Shown here: one piece after another, positions 9,654-18,605 of the stretch
How the letters are laid out: each line of letters opens with the position of its first letter
How positions within the stretch are numbered: position 1 is the first letter of the stretch
Source of the DNA: Candidatus Poribacteria bacterium
GTDB taxonomy: Bacteria; Poribacteria; WGA-4E; PCPOR2b
Direction: 5' to 3'
Assembly (NCBI GenBank): GCA_028819845.1
Contig: JAPPKS010000023.1
Coordinates: 31,573 to 95,572 of the forward strand
DNA: 64,000 bases
Program-made: the position numbers and the translations under genes
The notes under the pieces: model-generated
Seen by the model: the letters and a program-made list of their open reading frames with translations, nothing else
Told to the model about the DNA's origin: nothing
Database searches by the model: none

Positions 9654-10244
9654 TTACGGAGAGAGATTAGTCAATTCCACATAAGATTTCAACCGCTCCC
9701 TGAGTTTTTTTCTGGCGTAGTGCAAACGAGATCTTACAGTGCCCTCAGAACAGTTGAGAATTGACGCAATTTTGGGATGCGTTAATCCTTCAAACTCGTG
9801 CAAAATTACAACCATTCGATGCTTAATTGGCAAACTATTTACTGCCTGAGTAACGTGTCTTTGTAGTTCTTTCCTTTCAACACTCAAATGAGGGTTATTC
9901 CTAAAATTGGATGCACGCTTCAATTCTGAACGAATTTGAGTTTCGGTTGTTCCAGAGAGCGGGGCTTCACGACGGCGTTCCCGGCGTTTGACAAGGTTTA
10001 TTGCCTGATTGACAACAATGCGATAAAGCCAAGTTTCAAAGGCAGATTCCTTCCGAAAGCTATGAATCGATTCATAAACTTTCAAAAACGTATCTTGCAT
10101 GACATCGTTAGCGTCTTCGTGATTTTTGGTAATCTGGAAAGCTAGACGGTAGACATGCCTTTTGTGTTTCTCGACAATAACCGCTAACGCCGTCATATCT
10201 CCTGCGCGGAGATCTTCGATAAGCAAACATTCGGTTCGTTCCAC
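9654..10244 (-). CDS. ECF-type RNA polymerase sigma factor
   Basis: A 196-residue sigma-70 family protein of the RpoE/SigW type. The region 2 motifs are DANDVMQDTFLKVYESIHSF and FETWLYRIVVNQAINLVKRR. Region 4 contains LPIKHRMVVILHEFEGLTHP and the helix-turn-helix IASILNCSEGTVRSRLHYAR. The start is a GTG at 10244 with AGGGAG upstream; a stop codon lies just ahead in frame and no ATG is available nearby. It is cotranscribed with the anti-sigma gene. It probably directs an envelope stress or surface regulon, possibly including its own promoter. Confidence 0.93.
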   Translation of the reverse strand: MERTECLLIEDLRAGDMTALAVIVEKHKRHVYRLAFQITKNHEDANDVMQDTFLKVYESIHSFRKESAFETWLYRIVVNQAINLVKRRERRREAPLSGTTETQIRSELKRASNFRNNPHLSVERKELQRHVTQAVNSLPIKHRMVVILHEFEGLTHPKIASILNCSEGTVRSRLHYARKKLRERLKSYVELTNLSP

Positions 10245-10280
10245 TGGGCATTATCTCCCTAGTTTTCCACTTTCAAGTTA

Positions 10281-10311
10281 TATTAGACAACGAAGGCTCA
10301 AAAACCGTTCA
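10281..10311 (-). promoter_or_regulatory. Candidate ECF-sigma autoregulatory promoter
   Basis: Upstream of the ECF sigma gene, reading on the minus strand, TGAACGG (10305-10311) is followed after 16 nt by GTCTAATA (10281-10288). This resembles the RpoE-type layout (GAACTT, about 16 nt, TCTAA/TCTGA). ECF genes are often autoregulated, so this is a reasonable candidate, but with one site in the window the motif cannot be confirmed. Confidence 0.35.
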
Positions 10312-10394
10312 AAAAATTTTGGATGTTTTCTCATGCCCATTAAGCAGCCAATTTCCGTTGCCAGGAAAACGAAAATCTGCGGAACACCGCGGTG

Positions 10395-11894
10395 CTAATC
10401 ACATGTGTAACTCAGCAACAATTCCCGTTTAGGCGGCGAGACACGGTGGTTGGCTAAATTTCGTTGATTCATATAATACACATGGATGGATTGAAGTTGT
10501 TCCATTTCGATGTGCGACTCGTTCCACCGGCGGCACAAATACTCTCCATAATGGATTCTATATGGGTCTCCCAACTTTACGAATTTCCGCATATACCTCC
10601 GCCACCGTGCGCTCTCGTAGAGCGAAATCACCAGATCGGGTTTTTCCCACAGAACTTCTTCCCCAGGCTTCAAAAGGTTTACCCTCGTACCATCTTTCAG
10701 TTGCCCGGTGATAACGAACCATCCATTTTTTTTCGACGGTCCTGCGAACACCCCCCAAGCCTGATCCAACCCAAGGGCATATCCAACTGGATTGATAACA
10801 TCAGGGAAAAACCGATAGAGCGGTTTATTGGCGGTTCGAAGGTTCCAAAACAACACGTAAATCATCAGAAACACAACGGCGCCATTCAACAGGCGCGCCC
10901 AAATCGTCTTGTTTCCTTGGCGATTGAGTGCGGGTGACTTTATTTTCAGGCGATCCCAGACCCAACTTGGAATGAATAGAAGCCACGCAGCGCTACAGAT
11001 ATATCCGAACAGCCACAACTCGAGACAAAGCCCCATGCCCAAGTGAAACAACCAAAACGCCGCGATGATACCGCACCGAATCGGACCCTTGGCAACAATG
11101 GGGAACAGTGCGAGCAACGGCCCAAATAGCTCAAGCCCCAATGTGCCATAGTTGAGCAACTTCAAAATGATTGGGTTAGCATCAAGAAGCCACTTTCCGA
11201 TGGGCGTCACATACCGATCGAGCATCAACGCATAATAGACACCGTCACCTTGGATATACCATGTATTGCGTGATTTCAATAACCCAGCGAACCAGTATAT
11301 TATGCAGACCTGCAGCAGTATTGCCGCTGCACTTATGGAACGGACAGCGCTTGAGGCGCGGCGGGAACCCCGGTTCCGACAAGCATCAACGCCGAAACGG
11401 CTGCCAAGCGGCAAAAACATACTCCAAAACAACAACACTCGCAGCACATGGTCACCGCCTTGAAGTACCTGCGGGTTTCGCCGATGCAACGACAGTATCA
11501 ATAGCCAAACAATCGGAGTTACTAGCCGTGTATGGTAACCAACGAGCATTGCAAGGGCGAATGCACCCGTAATGAGGAATAAAATCGCTTGAAACTCAAC
11601 GGAACCATTGAACAAGTGCAGCGAAAATCCCCCTAAGGGAAGCCGCTTTCGCGCCGGTGCTATCGGCCATGCACCTTCGTCCGCATAATGCGCAGTCAAA
11701 TCACCCGCACGCGTCAACAAGTCAACCAGAATCAATGTGGCGATTGCAATGCGAAACACCGCTAGTGACCGCAAATCTATCGAAAGTACTTCGCAGATTC
11801 TGGGAAACCACAGCGACGATTTGCTTGCCAAGAATGTGTAAAGGTTTGTGAGTTTCAACCCGCCTGTCCCAAAAGTACAATCCCGGTTTCTCAC
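10395..11894 (-). CDS. HTTM-domain (vitamin K-dependent carboxylase-like) membrane protein
   Basis: A 499-residue polytopic protein. After about 40 residues comes SLAVFRIAIATLILVDLLTR, then YADEGAWP, LVGYHTRLVTPIVWLLILSL, RRNPQVLQGGDHVLRVLLFW and FLPLGSRFGVDA. This is the pattern of the HTTM domain related to the membrane part of gamma-glutamyl carboxylase. About six to eight helices precede a soluble C-terminal tail. The start is uncertain: GTG 11894 has no good ribosome site, and a TTG twelve codons in follows GGCGGG. The substrate is unknown; bacterial HTTM proteins are mostly uncharacterised. Confidence 0.75.
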   Translation of the reverse strand: MRNRDCTFGTGGLKLTNLYTFLASKSSLWFPRICEVLSIDLRSLAVFRIAIATLILVDLLTRAGDLTAHYADEGAWPIAPARKRLPLGGFSLHLFNGSVEFQAILFLITGAFALAMLVGYHTRLVTPIVWLLILSLHRRNPQVLQGGDHVLRVLLFWSMFLPLGSRFGVDACRNRGSRRASSAVRSISAAAILLQVCIIYWFAGLLKSRNTWYIQGDGVYYALMLDRYVTPIGKWLLDANPIILKLLNYGTLGLELFGPLLALFPIVAKGPIRCGIIAAFWLFHLGMGLCLELWLFGYICSAAWLLFIPSWVWDRLKIKSPALNRQGNKTIWARLLNGAVVFLMIYVLFWNLRTANKPLYRFFPDVINPVGYALGLDQAWGVFAGPSKKNGWFVITGQLKDGTRVNLLKPGEEVLWEKPDLVISLYESARWRRYMRKFVKLGDPYRIHYGEYLCRRWNESHIEMEQLQSIHVYYMNQRNLANHRVSPPKRELLLSYTCD

Positions 11895-12073
11895 GAGTAC
11901 GGAATTTCCGAGGAGGCTCGCTCAATTCAATTTTCTACAACAACCGTCAATCTAGCGCACGCGGTACGTCCGAAAACCGATGCCTGCGCAAGTTACGGTC
12001 GGGAGTCGAATAGATATCTGACGCCACGGGTTTTGACCATTTTTTCCACGTTTCACGCCGCTTTTTCAGCTAT

Positions 12074-13399
12074 TTATTCATTTTCACCTACTCGGGGTTC
12101 TTCTCGGCCTTTGTTTTCTTCCCTCCTTTTGGAATTCCGCAGCGTTTTGGAGATTTGTGAATCGAATTGATCGGAAATTCCAAGTAAACATTCCAGTAAT
12201 TTAACTCCGTCCTGATAATTCCCGACAAGTATTTCGCTCTCACCTGCAGCGATTAACCGTCTGATAGCGTTCATGTCAACGGACGCCAGTCTCCGATACA
12301 TCGCCCTAGTTTTATCCCATGCAGCTACCTCTTTATAGCAAATTCCAAGGTTTAGATAGAGGTTAGGAAGGTCTATATCGCGCACCCCCAGATCGAGGGC
12401 TTTTTCTAAACAAGCGCCGGCACGCTTGTAATCTTCCGACATATAATGCATTAAACCCAAATTATAGACTACATCATTCAGCAAAGCGCCATCTCCAGCC
12501 ATACTTGCCTTTACGTCTGGCCCCTCAAGTAAACCGCTTGCCTTCAACAGACGACGTGGATTGTATCCAAATGTTGGCGATGCCAACCAACTTTTGAATT
12601 CCGCCCGTCGATTTAGGGATGGCTTTGGCGCCGCATCGCGTATCTGGGTAAGCGTTTGATTTTTGTTATTCGGAAGCGGCTCGGGCGGTAATTTTGCCGA
12701 TGTTTCCGCATTGGAAACCACAAAGCCACCAAGTGCTGCCAGTCGTTGCTGCGCAAGCGCGCATTCCTCCGCCGCATTTGGAAACTCAGCAATTACTCGC
12801 CGATAGGTCTCCGCCGCATTTTCTGAGGAATTAAGGGATTCATGAATTGTTCCGACCTTCAATAACACTCCAGGAATACGCGAATCAGCGGGGTAACGGG
12901 TTTCATAATTTGCTAACGCTTTGAGCGCAGCCGTGTTTGCCCCCAGTTGGACGTAGCAATCGGCAAGATGCAATCGTGCTGTTCGAGTTCGTGGATCCTG
13001 GGAAAAATCTAGGATGAATTGAAGGTATCTGTTCCGGGCATCATCATAGCTCCCGTTTTCATAGCTCCGGTTTGCAAGCAGCCACAACGCATCACCCGCC
13101 TGTGAACTTGTCGGATAAGATTTGACGATTTTCTTAAAAATCTTTATTGCTTTTTCATCTTCACCGGGCTGTCCGCTGTAAATCATCCCAATTTTGAGAT
13201 GGGCAATTCGAGCTTGTTCTGAGCCGGGATTGGCTCGCATAATCTGTAAGTTACGGACTATCGCGCTTTGAGGGCTTCCATCGGGAAGTTGATTTTCAAT
13301 GCGCAACATGGGTGACCGGGAGGAACAACTCATCGCCCACAAGAAGAACCAAATTGCTCCGAGACGAAACATAACGTACCGCAGGGCACACGTTGCCAT
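12074..13399 (-). CDS. TPR-repeat lipoprotein
   Basis: A 441-residue product if it starts at ATG 13399 (a TTG at 13435 or ATG 13372 are alternatives; none has a strong ribosome site). The N-terminus MFRLGAIWFFLWAMSC is a lipoprotein signal with lipobox A-M-S-C, so the mature protein is probably lipidated at the membrane. TPR-like units follow, of the YbgF/BamD kind: AIKIFKKIVKSYPTSSQAGD, YLQFILDFSQDPRTRTARLH and TYRRVIAEFPNAAEE. A second TPR block covers the last third (AGACLEKALDLG). It may act with the giant TPR protein encoded 3.5 kb away, which is inference from similar architecture. Confidence 0.8.
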   Translation of the reverse strand: MATCALRYVMFRLGAIWFFLWAMSCSSRSPMLRIENQLPDGSPQSAIVRNLQIMRANPGSEQARIAHLKIGMIYSGQPGEDEKAIKIFKKIVKSYPTSSQAGDALWLLANRSYENGSYDDARNRYLQFILDFSQDPRTRTARLHLADCYVQLGANTAALKALANYETRYPADSRIPGVLLKVGTIHESLNSSENAAETYRRVIAEFPNAAEECALAQQRLAALGGFVVSNAETSAKLPPEPLPNNKNQTLTQIRDAAPKPSLNRRAEFKSWLASPTFGYNPRRLLKASGLLEGPDVKASMAGDGALLNDVVYNLGLMHYMSEDYKRAGACLEKALDLGVRDIDLPNLYLNLGICYKEVAAWDKTRAMYRRLASVDMNAIRRLIAAGESEILVGNYQDGVKLLECLLGISDQFDSQISKTLRNSKRREENKGREEPRVGENE

Positions 13400-13508
13400 A
13401 GGGATATGAGTATCTTCTACGAAACGCAAGTTCAAATGATGGTTGGCTATCTAGCGCGCACGACCCACTGAATGTCCATTGAAACGTCTACAAACCGTAA
13501 TGAAAAAC

Positions 13509-13547
13509 AAAAAAGGACAATATGTACACGACATATTGTCCTTTTTT
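13509..13547. terminator. 17-bp perfect hairpin with flanking A/T runs (terminator)
   Basis: AAAAAAGGACAATATGT (13509-13525), a 5-nt loop ACACG, then ACATATTGTCCTTTTTT (13531-13547). The stem is perfect over 17 bp, and the A and T runs form part of it, so it could terminate on either strand. It sits 38 bp after the stop of the minus-strand lipoprotein gene, and is most likely that gene's intrinsic terminator. Confidence 0.85.
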
Positions 13548-13584
13548 GCATACTGGAACCTTTAAGCTAAAATAAAAACCGCAA

Positions 13585-14283
13585 TTATTCTTTGCCTTTG
13601 GTTGTGAATGAAATTGAGTCGGACAATTCATTCCCGGCTCCGTCCGCGGTCGAAACTGAAATCTCATACGATGTTTCGTTGCCAAGTTCCGCGCCTTTTG
13701 CAGGAACAATTGTTACAGAGTTATCACTCCATTCTGCCAACCAATTGAGCGCGTCTCCACCCTCGATTGAGATTGAGATATCGCCCTCGCTAACATTTTC
13801 GCTGAACGTAATGGAGATGCCGTCCGTGTTCAGTCCTGCCGGGTCAACGTCTTTGTCACCGTCACTTACCGAACTGTCCGTAATGGTGGGCGGGTCCGTA
13901 TCAGCGGTTTCTTGTATGGTTAAGGCGACACTTGCCGATCCGGCAGTACCGTCTTTGTTTGTCCAGCCGATGTTCAGCGTTGCGCTCCCCGCCGGCAAAT
14001 TAAGACCTGCAAGATTTAAGGACCAGGTTTTCCCGGAACCCGCAGCAGCCGTGCCATTAACCGTCACGCCGTCAACTGCTTCATCCAGCGTAATTGTGAG
14101 GTTCGCATTTGGAGCAACTTCGCTGCCCGCTGCGGGCGACGTAGTAGCGGTCGTCGCCGAAGGCTGTTCCACAGCTTCGTCCTCGCCATCGTCCTCACCA
14201 GTCTCGTCGCCACCACAGCCGACCATAAAAACAACTAGCATTGCAGCCATTATAACAGCTAAGGTTCTCAACAATTTTTGCAT
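13585..14283 (-). CDS. Lipoprotein with bacterial Ig-like (Big_5/SwmB-like) domain
   Basis: A 232-residue secreted lipoprotein. The signal peptide MQKLLRTLAVIMAAMLVVF ends in lipobox V-G-C (residues 21-23). An acidic linker (GGDETGEDDGEDE) and a Ser/Thr/Ala stretch come next, then a beta-rich region. The last hundred residues show the Big_5 pattern: DTDPPTITDSSVSDGDKDVD, ITFSENVS, then TSYEISVSTADGAGNELSDS. ATG 14283 has AAGGAG upstream, and a strong terminator follows. The second lipoprotein nearby shares the Ig-like pattern, suggesting a small surface-protein family. Confidence 0.8.
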   Translation of the reverse strand: MQKLLRTLAVIMAAMLVVFMVGCGGDETGEDDGEDEAVEQPSATTATTSPAAGSEVAPNANLTITLDEAVDGVTVNGTAAAGSGKTWSLNLAGLNLPAGSATLNIGWTNKDGTAGSASVALTIQETADTDPPTITDSSVSDGDKDVDPAGLNTDGISITFSENVSEGDISISIEGGDALNWLAEWSDNSVTIVPAKGAELGNETSYEISVSTADGAGNELSDSISFTTKGKE

Positions 14284-15124
14284 TAGATTACTCCTTCATG
14301 AAAGAAATTTAAAAACGACAAAATGACTGTGTCAAATTTTTGCAACCTGATACAGTTTTCAACGTCAAATCCTTTGTATTCCCTCTCGGGAAGATGGTTA
14401 AGACGAATATTCAGACCGCTGTTGGAAACGCCTTCGACCCAACAACAATTCCAAATTGAAATTGAAACGTTGTTTGAAATCAGATGCGAGCATTTTCGAT
14501 TGACAAACGCTCTTGTGTCTTGCTTTTCCTGAAACGTGGATTATAGTCTACCAAATTTTACAATTTTTGTAAAGAAAAATCTTCACATAAATTGAAAAAT
14601 TCGGTCATTAGTAAATCCTGCTTCAACGAGCATTGCTGAAAACTCAAGCGTTGGTTATTGGAATAACTGTTTCAGATAAAGTCTTCCTGCCAACAATAGC
14701 CGCAGCCCGTTGATTCACATGCGCAGGTTTACGCTTTTTGCAAAGGATTGCCGGTGGGGCCGGTATTTACCGATTCAAACGCGAGCCAAAGTTCTCTACC
14801 GGACACATATACAGTTTTAGTCATTTTCCGCCGCCACGCTCAATCTCAAACTAAGGCATTTGGGCGGAAAAACCAGACACATACAGAAACTCTCGCCCAT
14901 TCTCTTTTTGAGAATGGCGCAAGTATAGCACATTACAAAAAACTTTGCAACAAAAAATTGAACGGTATTTCTCAACCGCAACCAAATGATCAGAAAACTC
15001 GAATTCATGCTTGTTAGCGCAACCGAACGAACTCTGAAATCTTTGTAAATCAATCCCAATATCAATTAGCTATGCTCTTAAGCCTACGTGAGGCGAATTA
15101 CTTGCCCGTTACGGCAATTTCCGG
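14284..15124. other. 840-bp intergenic region, AT-rich, no convincing gene
   Basis: Short open frames here have no ribosome sites, no recognisable motifs and atypical composition. The stretch holds a palindrome TTTACAA-TTT-TTGTAAA (14557-14573) and a hairpin CGCCCATTCTC-TTTTT-GAGAATGGCG (14894-14919, one bulged base). The first may be an operator or part of the promoter region of the downstream minus-strand lipoprotein; the second may be a terminator-like structure. Nothing else stands out. Confidence 0.5.
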
Positions 15125-16021
15125 TTAATCCCCCCATGCGGTGCCTCGGGGAACCCACAACCATTGCCCTTCATAAATTCGATCGCGGTCAAAATCGTAA
15201 TCATCTTGATTAGCTTCGACCAGCCTTGGCCAGAGTTTGTCGTTGTCATAAACCTCCGGGCGAGCGGCAATCGTTGGGAGTGTATCACCTTTACGAACAT
15301 GGTATCGGTTCACCTTCTCAGGTGAAGCAATTGTAAAGCTAAACGAATAAGGTTCAGACATAGCGTTGCCAGCCGTGTCCGTGACACCGGACACAGTAAC
15401 ACTGTATTGCCGCCCTGCCCGCATCGGTGCGTCCGAAACAAAGGTCACCATATTGTCGGATCCGCCGATATTTCCCAAAACTGGACCGGATTCCTGGCTC
15501 ATTGAGTCCGGGGTCGGTTCAACTTGAACTGCAATAGCGCCTGATTGACTATCGACGTTTTCGTCAAAAGTAATCGACACGGCAACATTCACCTTCAGTG
15601 AATCATCATACTCAGCTATTATTGTCCCGTCTGAAGGTTCTGACGCAGTAATGTTCGGCGGGGTAGCATCAGTGTAAACGAATTTTTGACCTAATGTCAC
15701 CGGTTCTTCAGGTTTACTGTTGTTTGTTACCACAACTGCAGCGGATTGCCCCGCTGCGCCCGCCGGCGTTACTGCTGTAATTTCAGTTTCGCTTGGAACA
15801 TTTACATTGGTGCCCGCTTTCCCGTCGAAAGTCACAACCACACCGTTCTTCATGTCAAACTTGTCGCCTGAGATTCTGACCGTTGTCCCACCTGTCTCCG
15901 GCCCTTCAGTTGGGCTCATACTTTGCGGTTCAGGTGGAGAAGCGCAACCCGCGCAGCCGGATATCCATGCGGCCACAAATGTCAAAGCAACAATTGTTGT
16001 GAAATTTCTGAATTTCCTCAT
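15125..16021 (-). CDS. Lipoprotein with IPT/TIG, Ig-like and C-terminal LysM domains
   Basis: A 298-residue product. The signal peptide runs to lipobox I-S-G-C (residues 20-23). Residues 30-116 resemble an IPT/TIG fold (MSPTEGPETGGTTVRISGDK and AVTPAGAAGQSAAVVVTN). Residues 120-230 resemble Big_5 (TPPNITASEPSDGTI, SITFDENVD, RQYSVTVSGVTDTAGNAMSE). The end, from about residue 238, is a LysM unit (YHVRKGDTLPTIAARPEVYD to YEGQWLWVPR) that should bind peptidoglycan. ATG 16021 has AGGAG 6 nt upstream. This looks like a wall-tethered surface or periplasmic protein; the Ig-like part may display or bind a partner. Confidence 0.85.
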   Translation of the reverse strand: MRKFRNFTTIVALTFVAAWISGCAGCASPPEPQSMSPTEGPETGGTTVRISGDKFDMKNGVVVTFDGKAGTNVNVPSETEITAVTPAGAAGQSAAVVVTNNSKPEEPVTLGQKFVYTDATPPNITASEPSDGTIIAEYDDSLKVNVAVSITFDENVDSQSGAIAVQVEPTPDSMSQESGPVLGNIGGSDNMVTFVSDAPMRAGRQYSVTVSGVTDTAGNAMSEPYSFSFTIASPEKVNRYHVRKGDTLPTIAARPEVYDNDKLWPRLVEANQDDYDFDRDRIYEGQWLWVPRGTAWGD

Positions 16022-16205
16022 GCGTTTTTCTCCTGAACAATTAAGGTTTGAAAATCACCCAATGCGAAGTCGCGTAGCGATTAAAGCGGTTATATTCAAT
16101 CGGCAATTTCTTCTAGTATACAGGCTAACACGAACTTTGTCAACAGCAAAAAGGACTGAATGTGACCAAATGCCGTTTGCCGTCTGCGACGCGTAGGCCT
16201 AAGTT

Positions 16206-17465
16206 CTATAGTCTTACAATATCTGCACCAACGTTCGCTAATTTCGTTTCGATAGATTCATATCCCCGATCGATGTGGTAGACACGAGCTACAACGGTTT
16301 CACCTTTTGCCACCATACCGGCGAGTACCAAAACCGCCCCGGCCCGAAGGTCGGATGCCATGACTGGCGCTCCACTGAGCTTATCGACGCCGCGTATTAT
16401 GGCGCGGTTGCCTTCAATGTCGATATTGGCGCCCATACGGTTTAGTTCGCTGACATGCATGAATCGATCGGTATGAATAGTTTCCGTAACTGTACTGATT
16501 CCAGGGGTAACACTGAGAAGTCCAATAATCTGTGCCTGCATGTCTGTCGGGAAACCTGGGAATGCCTCTGTATTCACGTCGATAGCGGCTAATTGGCGAG
16601 GCGTTGTTACACGAACGCCATTTTCTTCCCAATCCAATTGAACACCTGCCTCAAGTAGCTTGTCTGAAACTGCACCAAGGTGATCGCGGAGCGCATTTTG
16701 CACAAAGACATCGCCGTTAGTAATTGCACTAGCTACCATAAATGTGCCTGTCTCAATGTCATCTGGAATCACGGTATACTCAGTGCCGCGTAATTGCTTG
16801 ACACCGTGAATTTTTAGAACTGGTGTTCCAACGCCTTGTATTTCTGCTCCCAACGCATTGAGAAAGTTCGCAAGATCGACGATGTGCGGTTCACGAGCGG
16901 CATTGCGAATGGTTGTTGCGCCTTCCGCCAATGCAGCGGCCATCATGACGTTCGCTGTTGCGCCGACGCTTGGCCCATACCTGCCCTTCAAATTCATTTT
17001 AGCGCCAATCAATCGATCGGCTTCCGCAGTTATGTAACCGCCTTCGACCGTAATTCTTGCTCCCAGGCACTCTAACCCTTTCAAGTGCAGGTCTATAGGA
17101 CGCGGCCCAATCGAGCATCCACCAGGAAACGCGACTTTTGCCTTACCTAAGCGCGCGACGAGGGGACCCAAAACGTACACTGATGCGCGCATCTTCCGAA
17201 CCAAATCATAGGGCGCTTCGTAAGCCATGCGGTTTATCGGCTTGATATGGAGCGTGGCATTTTTGTACTTCGCCGTTGCTCCCAGCGTTTCAAGGACACC
17301 GCATAGCGTCTCAACGTCCCTGAGATTTGGAACATTGTGGATGACGCTTGCGCCATCCGCTAAGATTGCTGCAGCAATGGCAATGGGAAGTGCGGCGTTT
17401 TTTGAACCGCTGACGGATACGGTGCCTTCAAGCCGTTTGCCGCCATTGATAACTAATCTATCCAT
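16206..17465 (-). CDS. murA: UDP-N-acetylglucosamine 1-carboxyvinyltransferase
   Basis: First committed step of peptidoglycan synthesis, transferring enolpyruvate from PEP to UDP-GlcNAc; the target of fosfomycin. The 419-residue length is typical. SGSKNAALP has the substrate-binding Lys22. FPGGCSIGPRPIDLHLKGLE contains the catalytic Cys117, so the enzyme should be of the fosfomycin-sensitive Cys type. GRYGPSVGATANVMMAA, FPTDMQAQ and a C-terminal DLRAGAVLVLAG are also conserved. ATG 17465 has AAGGAGG upstream. It is apparently monocistronic. Confidence 0.97.
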   Translation of the reverse strand: MDRLVINGGKRLEGTVSVSGSKNAALPIAIAAAILADGASVIHNVPNLRDVETLCGVLETLGATAKYKNATLHIKPINRMAYEAPYDLVRKMRASVYVLGPLVARLGKAKVAFPGGCSIGPRPIDLHLKGLECLGARITVEGGYITAEADRLIGAKMNLKGRYGPSVGATANVMMAAALAEGATTIRNAAREPHIVDLANFLNALGAEIQGVGTPVLKIHGVKQLRGTEYTVIPDDIETGTFMVASAITNGDVFVQNALRDHLGAVSDKLLEAGVQLDWEENGVRVTTPRQLAAIDVNTEAFPGFPTDMQAQIIGLLSVTPGISTVTETIHTDRFMHVSELNRMGANIDIEGNRAIIRGVDKLSGAPVMASDLRAGAVLVLAGMVAKGETVVARVYHIDRGYESIETKLANVGADIVRL

Positions 17466-17784
17466 CGTACAGCCTCCTTGTTATCTAATTGCCGGTGTCA
17501 TGTCGTATCAAGCACGTGTGAGGACAAATTGGCAAGTCTCGATTTTACTTATGTTCCAATTCCTTAATGGCATGACACTAGCAAAATGACTTCCTTGTGT
17601 TATGAACCAACGATATCAACACGCCGTTCGTTTCGCCGAAGGCTAAACCGGTTTTAAATTCAGATGCACGGTGTCTAGAGAACGCCGCGGCTGCATTCCG
17701 CCGCATGTTATGGATTTGCTGCGGGGATGTTGACTGATGAGTGTTGATCGGCGAGGAATTGTGGTTCCGTTTGTGTATCGGTTT

Positions 17785-18348
17785 CTAGAAGGGTCTGCCC
17801 ATCCGGTTGAGGGCTGCAGGGACTTCATTCCTAACGGGTTTGATTGTTTTCAGATACGCCCACATCGCCTTAAGATCGGCATCGCTCATGTTTGCGTAAG
17901 CGTCTTTGGGCATCGGCGGGAGAATGCGCCGATTATTTTTGTCACCTTGATGGAATCCGGTCCGCATTGCATCAATAAACATCTTTTCTGTCCATTCACC
18001 GAGTCCAGTTTCGTTATGGGGCGTCAGATTCGCGGCAAACGTTGTTCCGAAGGGACCAGAAAATGCGGCTAGAGTAGGAGCAGTTAACATGAAAATATCC
18101 TGTTGTATCAAACTAAAATTGTATTTGGGATGTGGTGCATTTGCCGGATGTCCGGCGAGATACATCCTCATGTTTGGTTCAGCTCCCGCACGCGGCGTGT
18201 GACAATGACCACAAGCCCCGACCGCATCCACAAGATATTTTCCGCGTTTGACCATGTCGCCTTGGCTTTGAGCACGATTAAAATTAAGTATCGTGAGCGT
18301 TAATGTTGAAATAATTATTGCCCCAAGTATCCACCTTTTTTTGCTCAT
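17785..18348 (-). CDS. Exported c-type cytochrome (single heme)
   Basis: A 187-residue protein with an N-terminal hydrophobic export or anchor segment (RWILGAIIISTLTLTI). One heme site CGHCH (Cys46, Cys49, His50) follows. The likely axial methionine is in ILPPMPKDAY near residue 144. The spacing and the ending (LKAMWAYLKTIKPVRNEVPA) match class I cytochromes that accompany dehydrogenases or oxidases. No partner oxidoreductase is adjacent. A promoter-like site lies 62-90 bp upstream of the start. Confidence 0.88.
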   Translation of the reverse strand: MSKKRWILGAIIISTLTLTILNFNRAQSQGDMVKRGKYLVDAVGACGHCHTPRAGAEPNMRMYLAGHPANAPHPKYNFSLIQQDIFMLTAPTLAAFSGPFGTTFAANLTPHNETGLGEWTEKMFIDAMRTGFHQGDKNNRRILPPMPKDAYANMSDADLKAMWAYLKTIKPVRNEVPAALNRMGRPF

Positions 18349-18409
18349 CCCTTCTGTCCCCTTTTATGATGTTTAGTAAACCGACTCAAAAAACTCCAAT
18401 CTATAGTGA

Positions 18410-18438
18410 ATTATATTACTACTTGTAAACGTAATCAA
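18410..18438 (-). promoter_or_regulatory. Sigma-70-type promoter for the cytochrome gene
   Basis: On the minus strand, TTGATT (18433-18438), a 17-nt spacer and TATAAT (18410-18415). The -10 is perfect and the -35 matches four of six. It lies about 65 bp upstream of the cytochrome start and points toward it. Confidence 0.6.
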
Positions 18439-18605
18439 TATTGGCGTTTGCCCATGCACCGATTGAACCCAATTATTTTGATTGCCCTACGCCTTCAAAT
18501 TCGGCTTGATCCAACGAGCGAAGTTTGATAGACTTTTCACGAGAAATAAGAGCGAATTTATGCTTTGCTTTCAACGCAGCACATCAACGCGGAATGAGGC
18601 CAATT

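Noticed and set aside
13592..14326. A 244-codon open frame on the plus strand opposite the Ig-like lipoprotein gene
   Set aside because: The minus-strand frame has a signal peptide, lipobox, ribosome site and terminator. The plus frame is a low-complexity shadow with no ribosome site.
14323..15065. Short open frames in the gap between the two lipoprotein genes
   Set aside because: No ribosome sites, no motifs and AT-rich composition like noncoding DNA.
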